DNA of 8,537 nucleotides from JACTUC01 sp964477685. GTDB lineage: Archaea > Thermoproteota > Methanomethylicia > Methanomethylicales > Methanomethylicaceae. Location of the stretch: the NCBI GenBank assembly GCA_964477685.1, contig CAYZHK010000061.1:1-8537 (forward strand), written 5' to 3'. A program made the translations under genes and the position numbers. This document shows, one piece after another, positions 5,068 to 8,537 of the stretch. Numbering within the stretch: position 1 is the first letter of the stretch; each line of letters opens with the position of its first letter. The notes beneath the pieces are model-generated. The model saw only the letters and a list, made by a program, of their open reading frames with translations, did not search any database and was not told the DNA's origin.

Positions 5068-5448
5068 ATGCCTCATGGATTCTGCAGGAGATGCCGGAGG
5101 GGAGATGTGGGGAGGAAGCCCAAGTTCGTGAATATAGAAAGGGTGCCGCTTGCCACTGCCATGAACCCAGAGCCTACGGCAGTGGGAACTCCTATCTACA
5201 TCGACCTAGCGGAACTCGAGGCCCTGAGGCTGGTCGAGGTGGAGAAGGCCTCGTATGAAGAGGCTGGGCTTTGCATGGGGGTCTCCCACAACACAATCTG
5301 GCGGCTGGTCGAGAATGGCAAGGAAAAGCTGATCTCGGCCTTCTTCAATTCCAGGAGGATCGAAATCCACCGTGAGGGGTCGGGAGGAGATCAGCCCGAA
5401 ATGGTAGAGGAGTACGGTCGCGGGGGCGAATTCGGTGCAGAGACCTAA
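5068..5448 (+). CDS. DUF134 family helix-turn-helix DNA-binding protein
   Basis: A 126-aa protein of the DUF134 family, a probable transcription regulator. The N-terminus carries Cys 6 and Cys 9 (FCRRCRRG) followed by GRKPKFVNIERVP, which matches the family's basic start. ELEALRLVEVE (49-59) leads into a helix-turn-helix (about 62-88: SYEEAGLCMGVSHNTIWRL). The last 25 residues are an acidic, Gly-rich tail beyond the usual end. ATG 5068 is chosen over GTG 5050 because it gives the family-typical MP...CRR start and sits 27 nt from a TATA box with no ribosome site, suggesting a leaderless mRNA. The cysteine pair next to metal-handling genes suggests metal or redox sensing, which is inference. 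It overlaps the next gene by 14 bp. Confidence 0.85.
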   Translation: MPHGFCRRCRRGDVGRKPKFVNIERVPLATAMNPEPTAVGTPIYIDLAELEALRLVEVEKASYEEAGLCMGVSHNTIWRLVENGKEKLISAFFNSRRIEIHREGSGGDQPEMVEEYGRGGEFGAET

Positions 5449-6289
5449 GGTCATAGATGAGCTCACCCTCCGGGTAGTCAGCGACAACTCGGTTAAGGTT
5501 GGGAGGAGGGGGCTCCTGGGGGAGCATGGCTTCTCCGCGGTCCTCTCTGCGGCTGGGGAGAGCGTCCTCTTCGATACCGGTCAGACCGGCGCCGTGGTCA
5601 CAAACAACCTGAAGGCCATGAAGGCCCCCCACCCGGCCACTGTCGTGCTAAGCCATGGGCACTACGACCACTCGGGTGGGCTGCTCGAGTATGCCAAGGT
5701 CTGCCCAAGGCCCTGCAGGCTCTTCACCCAGGGGGATGCATTCGGGAAGCGCCTCAAGAAGGTTGGAGAGAAGCTTCAGGACATCGGCATGCCATTCGCT
5801 AAGGAGGCGCTCGTTGATGCAGGCTATGAGATCCATGAGTCGGACGCTCCGGAGCTGGCTACGGATTGGCTGGCAACTTCTGGGATAATACGGAGGGAGT
5901 CCTTCGAGGAGCCGGAAACAGAGTTCTACATCGTGGAGGGGGGGAAGGCCAAGAAGGATCCTTTTCTCGACGATTCGGCCGTGGCGGCCATTCTTCGGGG
6001 GAAGGGGCTTGTGGTTGTGACCGGCTGCGCCCATGCCGGGGTTGTGAACACCATCCGCCAGTTCCAGCGGCTCCTCGGCGAGGAGCGCGTCCATGCGGTA
6101 GTGGGGGGATTCCACCTCGTTGATGCCTCCAAGGATAAGATGGAGAGGACAATGGCCGCCCTCGGTGAGCTGAACCCGGATTATCTGATCCCCGGCCACT
6201 GCACCGGGAAGGATGCTGCCTATGCCCTCAGGGACGCACTGGGGAAGAGGGTCATCTTCTGCGAGGCGGGCCTGGAGAGGACATTCTGA
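5435..6289 (+). CDS. Metallo-beta-lactamase-fold hydrolase, COG1237 type
   Basis: A 284-aa metallo-beta-lactamase-fold protein. The metal-site motifs are complete: HGHYDH (His 74, His 76, Asp 78, His 79), TGCAHAG (His 200), and PGHCTG (His 255), with LFDTG at 45-49 before the first motif, a DD pair at 179-180 and GGFHL at 224-228. This is the COG1237 pattern. Members are often labelled as a dihydropterin-ribofuranosyl-aminobenzene phosphate synthase, a name that I think is not a proven function here. It starts with GTG inside the DUF134 gene, 14 bp before that gene's stop, so the two are probably cotranscribed and translationally coupled. The context links it to the metal-cofactor cluster. 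The substrate is unknown. Confidence 0.88.
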   Translation: MQRPKVIDELTLRVVSDNSVKVGRRGLLGEHGFSAVLSAAGESVLFDTGQTGAVVTNNLKAMKAPHPATVVLSHGHYDHSGGLLEYAKVCPRPCRLFTQGDAFGKRLKKVGEKLQDIGMPFAKEALVDAGYEIHESDAPELATDWLATSGIIRRESFEEPETEFYIVEGGKAKKDPFLDDSAVAAILRGKGLVVVTGCAHAGVVNTIRQFQRLLGEERVHAVVGGFHLVDASKDKMERTMAALGELNPDYLIPGHCTGKDAAYALRDALGKRVIFCEAGLERTF

Positions 6290-6340
6290 CAGTGAGGGCG
6301 GCCCTGAGCCCGGGCACCGGCGCGGCGGAGGTGCAGGCAG

Positions 6341-6349
6341 CTTTTATGA
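6341..6349 (+). promoter_or_regulatory. TATA-like element before the M20 peptidase gene
   Basis: CTTTTATGA follows a GC-rich stretch in the 6290-6399 spacer; a start 26 nt on lies near 6371, leaving a 29-nt A- and T-rich leader with no clear ribosome site. The GC-rich part (6297-6340) can form weak stems such as GGGC/GCCC but no clear terminator. Confidence 0.4.
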
Positions 6350-6399
6350 GGGCAAGGTAAAAAAAGGGCAAGGCACGATATTGTTTTTCGGTATTTGGT

Positions 6400-7590
6400 A
6401 TGATCGACCGTCCTTCGGCATTAAATGAAATCGTCAGGCTGACCCAGGAACTCGTCAGGATCAGGAGCGTCAACCCGCCGGGCGACGAGCTCCCAGCAGC
6501 AGTGTTCTTGGCCGAGAGGCTCCGATCCTTTGGCCTGGAGGCAGACTCCGTGGACATCGGGAACAACAGGGGGAACGTCGTGGCAACCATTAGGGGGAGC
6601 GACGAAAGTGCCCCTGCCTTCATGTTCAACGGCCACCTGGATGTTGTCCCGGCAGGCGAAGAGTCGGCATGGGAGAGGGACCCCTTCTGCGGCGAGGTGG
6701 TGGATGGCAAGGTCTTCGGTAGGGGAACATCGGACATGAAGGGCGGGGTCGCCGCCATGTCTGTGGCCGTTGCGCTTCTGCTCGCCTCCGGAAGGCGGTT
6801 CAAGGGCGACATCATGCTGACGGCGGTCTCCGGAGAGGAGTCGGACAGCATAGGCGCGAGGCACTATGTCGATCACAACTCGGTGGAGAAGGTGGACGCC
6901 GTCGTCATCCCGGAATCCACAGGGCTGGACTTGGTGGTCTCGGAAAAGGGGACGATCTGGCTGGAGTTCACGACCCACGGCAGAACCGCCCACAGCACCC
7001 AGCCCCACATCGGCATCAACGCCCTGGAGCACATGATCAGGCTGCTGACCCTCGGGAAGGAGGCGTGGGAGAGTGTCCCCTATGCAAAGGACCCCTATCT
7101 CTCGCCGCCGACCATAAACATCGCAACCATTTCCGCAGGGGTGAAGACCAACTCGATTCCGGACAGGTGCGTGGCGACGGTGGACCTGAGGCCGGTCCCC
7201 AGCCAGAGGAGGGAGGAGATACTGACGAAGATACAGGGGGTGCTGGACAGGCTGAAGGGGGAGGTCCCCAACTTCAGGGCAGAGATGAAGGTCATCAACG
7301 AGCGGATGCCGGTGGCAACCCCCGTTGACGCCAAGCTCATAAGGGCAGCCAGTGCCCTGGGGCCGACGGTGATCGGCAGGGAGCTGGGCTACTTCGGGGT
7401 CAACTTCTTCACCGATGCTGCTGTCTTTGCAACGAAGAAGCAGATACCTACCCTCATAATGGGGCCTGGCGAGTACGACCTGCAGAACAACATTTACCTC
7501 GGCCACCAGCCCAACGAGTTCGTCAAGGTCGTGAACCTGGAGAAGGCGGCGAGGTTCTACTACGAGCTGGTCAATGCCTACCACCAGTAG
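6400..7590 (+). CDS. M20 family metallopeptidase, ArgE/DapE type
   Basis: A 396-aa two-zinc amidohydrolase of the M20 family (ArgE, DapE and related deacylases). The metal and catalytic residues are all visible: GHLDVVP (His 79, Asp 81), RGTSDMKGG (Asp 112 bridging), SGEE (catalytic Glu 146, ligand Glu 147), PEST (Glu 172) and YLGHQPNE (His 369). The lid or dimerisation domain lies between about 182 and 295, with HGRTAHS near its start. It probably removes an acyl or succinyl group from an amino acid, or cleaves a dipeptide; sequence alone does not choose between acetylornithine, succinyl-diaminopimelate, or another substrate, and no arginine or lysine pathway neighbours are present. It is a single gene ending in a tandem hairpin. 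Confidence 0.9.
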   Translation: MIDRPSALNEIVRLTQELVRIRSVNPPGDELPAAVFLAERLRSFGLEADSVDIGNNRGNVVATIRGSDESAPAFMFNGHLDVVPAGEESAWERDPFCGEVVDGKVFGRGTSDMKGGVAAMSVAVALLLASGRRFKGDIMLTAVSGEESDSIGARHYVDHNSVEKVDAVVIPESTGLDLVVSEKGTIWLEFTTHGRTAHSTQPHIGINALEHMIRLLTLGKEAWESVPYAKDPYLSPPTINIATISAGVKTNSIPDRCVATVDLRPVPSQRREEILTKIQGVLDRLKGEVPNFRAEMKVINERMPVATPVDAKLIRAASALGPTVIGRELGYFGVNFFTDAAVFATKKQIPTLIMGPGEYDLQNNIYLGHQPNEFVKVVNLEKAARFYYELVNAYHQ

Positions 7591-7613
7591 GGGCATCGGG
7601 TCCGAGGGGATGA

Positions 7614-7665
7614 CTGCGGAGGGGCTTGGGGCCCCGCAGGTCCGCAGCCACCCCTGCGGCTTTTT
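7614..7665 (+). terminator. Tandem-hairpin terminator after the M20 gene
   Basis: CTGCGG (7614-7619) can pair with CCGCAG (7634-7639), and CCGCAG (7642-7647) with CTGCGG (7654-7659) around a 6-nt CCACCC loop; the second stem is followed by CTTTTT. The same hexamer in alternating orientation also allows the outer arms to pair with the other partners. The second hairpin plus T-run has the form of an intrinsic terminator. Confidence 0.6.
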
Positions 7666-7690
7666 ACAGCCCCCATTTTCCGGACTCCGG

Positions 7691-7700
7691 TAATATTATT
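7691..7700 (+). promoter_or_regulatory. TATA-like element before the ribbon-helix-helix gene
   Basis: TAATATTATT includes the palindrome TAATATTA. A start 26 nt downstream falls near 7722, leaving about 20 nt of leader with a weak GGTG at 7729-7732 before ATG 7742. GAGATATAC at 7719-7727, a partial match to the GGGATATATC word, sits at the predicted start. Confidence 0.5.
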
Positions 7701-7741
7701 ACGAGCCATCTTCAGTTAGAGATATACGGTGCCCTCTAGCC

Positions 7742-8323
7742 ATGCAGAAGCCTGTGAGGCATAAAAAACATCAGCAGGTGGGGGATGAGGAATCGGCCGG
7801 ATGGCACAGGACGAGGAGCTTCTCCATAGAGACCGGCACCCTCCAAAAGCTCTCCATAGCCGCTGACAGCAAGGGGACGTCAATCAATGCGCTCGTCAAT
7901 GCACTGCTGGGGGAGTATGTTGAGCACGATCTGGAGGCCGAGAGCTATGGGCACATCTCGCTCTCGCTGAGGGTCTTCAAAGACTTCCTAACGGAGCTTG
8001 ACGAGAGGAGGGTGGCTGCGATTGCGCAGAAGCTGGGCCCGACAATGGGTGAAGAGAGGATCATTCACAGGTCCCTCCCAATGAACTTCAATACGTACGT
8101 CAAAATCGTCAGGACTCTCCTCTGTGGCCATGCCAAATGGGCGACCTGCAAGGATTCTGAAAACGGCAAGACCATAATGCTGTGGCACAAGCTGGGGCCG
8201 AAGTGGTCCCTTTTCCTTTCGGAATACCTGAAGGCGGCCCTGCCTGAGTTCGTGAAGGGGGAGCCCCCCAGGGACATCATCAAGGCGTCTGAGGAGTATG
8301 TCTCGGTAAAAATTATGGATTAA
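7742..8323 (+). CDS. Ribbon-helix-helix protein with unassigned C-terminal domain
   Basis: A 193-aa protein. After a basic N-terminal tail (1-22), residues about 23-62 match a ribbon-helix-helix DNA-binding unit: strand RTRSFSIE, helix TLQKLSIAADSKG, turn, and helix SINALVNALLGEYV. Such proteins bind DNA as dimers. Residues 65-193 form a larger domain I do not recognise, with conserved-looking aromatic and charged positions (SLPMNFNTYVKIVRTL, LWHKLGPKWSLFLSEYLK) and two cysteines at about 120 and 128; it may sense a ligand or drive oligomerisation. I know of similar long RHH proteins in archaea but no function. It has its own promoter. Its nearest neighbour is the convergent methyltransferase gene, 25 bp away. 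Confidence 0.75.
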   Translation: MQKPVRHKKHQQVGDEESAGWHRTRSFSIETGTLQKLSIAADSKGTSINALVNALLGEYVEHDLEAESYGHISLSLRVFKDFLTELDERRVAAIAQKLGPTMGEERIIHRSLPMNFNTYVKIVRTLLCGHAKWATCKDSENGKTIMLWHKLGPKWSLFLSEYLKAALPEFVKGEPPRDIIKASEEYVSVKIMD

Positions 8324-8335
8324 AAAAAGGGAAAT
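8322..8335 (-). terminator. Minus-strand T-run after the methyltransferase gene
   Basis: Seven A on the plus strand (8322-8328) give CCCTTTTTTT on the minus strand about 20 nt after the methyltransferase stop, a typical archaeal oligo-T termination signal. It overlaps the stop codon of the convergent RHH gene. No stem is evident. Confidence 0.4.
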
Positions 8336-8348
8336 GGGAGATTATTTG

Positions 8349-8537
8349 CTATTTATAGGCCATCTGTCTTGACGCAACCAGCATGGCATGGACGTTGATC
8401 GGTGGCGCCAGGGGCGGCATTTCGCAGCCGGGCATGAGGATGAAACCTGACGGGCTATTCATGCCCTGTGCGATATTGCCCTTGCAGAGTGCCAGGACTT
8501 CGTCAAAGCTCTTTGTCTGGAAGGACGGAGGGTCGAC
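8349..8537 (-). CDS. URO-D superfamily methyltransferase, C-terminal fragment (MtaA/MtbA-like)
   Basis: The minus-strand frame is open from the right edge of the window to TAG at 8349-8351, giving the last 62 residues of a longer protein. The segment GFILMPGCEMPPLAPP followed by INVHAMLVASRQ is the C-terminal signature of the uroporphyrinogen decarboxylase superfamily. Methylcobamide:coenzyme M methyltransferases (MtaA, MtbA, MttA-associated forms) and related corrinoid methyltransferases share it; true HemE usually ends somewhat differently. The PGC motif holds a cysteine of the kind that helps bind zinc in MtaA/MtbA-like enzymes. It suggests methylated-compound metabolism, but with most of the gene missing the substrate and even the subfamily remain open. 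Confidence 0.75.
   Translation of the reverse strand, partial: VDPPSFQTKSFDEVLALCKGNIAQGMNSPSGFILMPGCEMPPLAPPINVHAMLVASRQMAYK

Noticed and set aside
4511..6340. Similar GC-rich words (GGTGCCGGCGC and GGCACCGGCGC) in the 4511-4594 and 6290-6340 spacers as a repeat family
   Set aside because: The shared part is about 8-10 bases of simple GC-rich sequence, with no conserved flanks, so chance is enough.
6421..7596. A 391-codon open frame on the minus strand opposite the M20 gene
   Set aside because: It is fully antisense to a gene with complete catalytic motifs. Its product has no family pattern, and long antisense frames are common in GC-rich genes.

Overview
The window looks like a stretch of a fairly GC-rich genome from an anaerobic archaeon. 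Most genes have an AT-rich TATA-like element about 26 nt before the expected transcript start, leaders are short, and one gene looks leaderless. Start codons include GTG and TTG. The gene families (AhbC/AhbD/NirJ-like SPASM protein, MtaA/MtbA-like methyltransferase, DUF134, NifX-fold protein, short NfeD, AIM24) are usual in anaerobic archaea. A methylotrophic or methanogenic lineage is possible, but that is an inference from one truncated gene. I see no tRNA, rRNA, CRISPR array, insertion sequence or integrase.

Layout. 2-274 is the C-terminal end of a radical SAM/SPASM protein on the plus strand. It converges on a flavodoxin (384-851, minus). Next comes an unrecognised 105-aa protein (1063-1380, minus) with a hairpin terminator at its stop codon. 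A 320-bp divergent spacer (1381-1701) is rich in potential RNA structure. After it come an AIM24/TIGR00266 protein (1702-2394, plus) and a convergent short NfeD-type membrane protein (2425-2808, minus).

The centre (2996-6289) is a metal-cofactor type neighbourhood. It holds a six-cysteine zinc-ribbon protein and a Cys/His-rich coiled-coil protein resembling DUF5320 (1-bp gap), a COG0731-type radical SAM enzyme with a C-terminal winged-helix-like region, and a NifX-fold protein with a His/Cys-rich insertion (minus). Divergent from the last lies a DUF134 DNA-binding protein overlapping a COG1237-type metallo-beta-lactamase-fold hydrolase. No nitrogenase structural gene is visible, so the module is better read as metal or iron-sulfur handling than nitrogen fixation; this is inference.

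The right end has an M20 ArgE/DapE-type metallopeptidase (6400-7590), a tandem-hairpin terminator, a ribbon-helix-helix protein (7742-8323), and the C-terminal end of a uroporphyrinogen-decarboxylase-superfamily methyltransferase (8349-8537, minus).

The most interesting non-coding signals are a 10-bp word, GGGATATATC, found exactly in three promoter regions (before AIM24, before the zinc-ribbon gene, and in the DUF134/NifX divergent promoter), and the candidate structured RNA in the 1442-1670 spacer.
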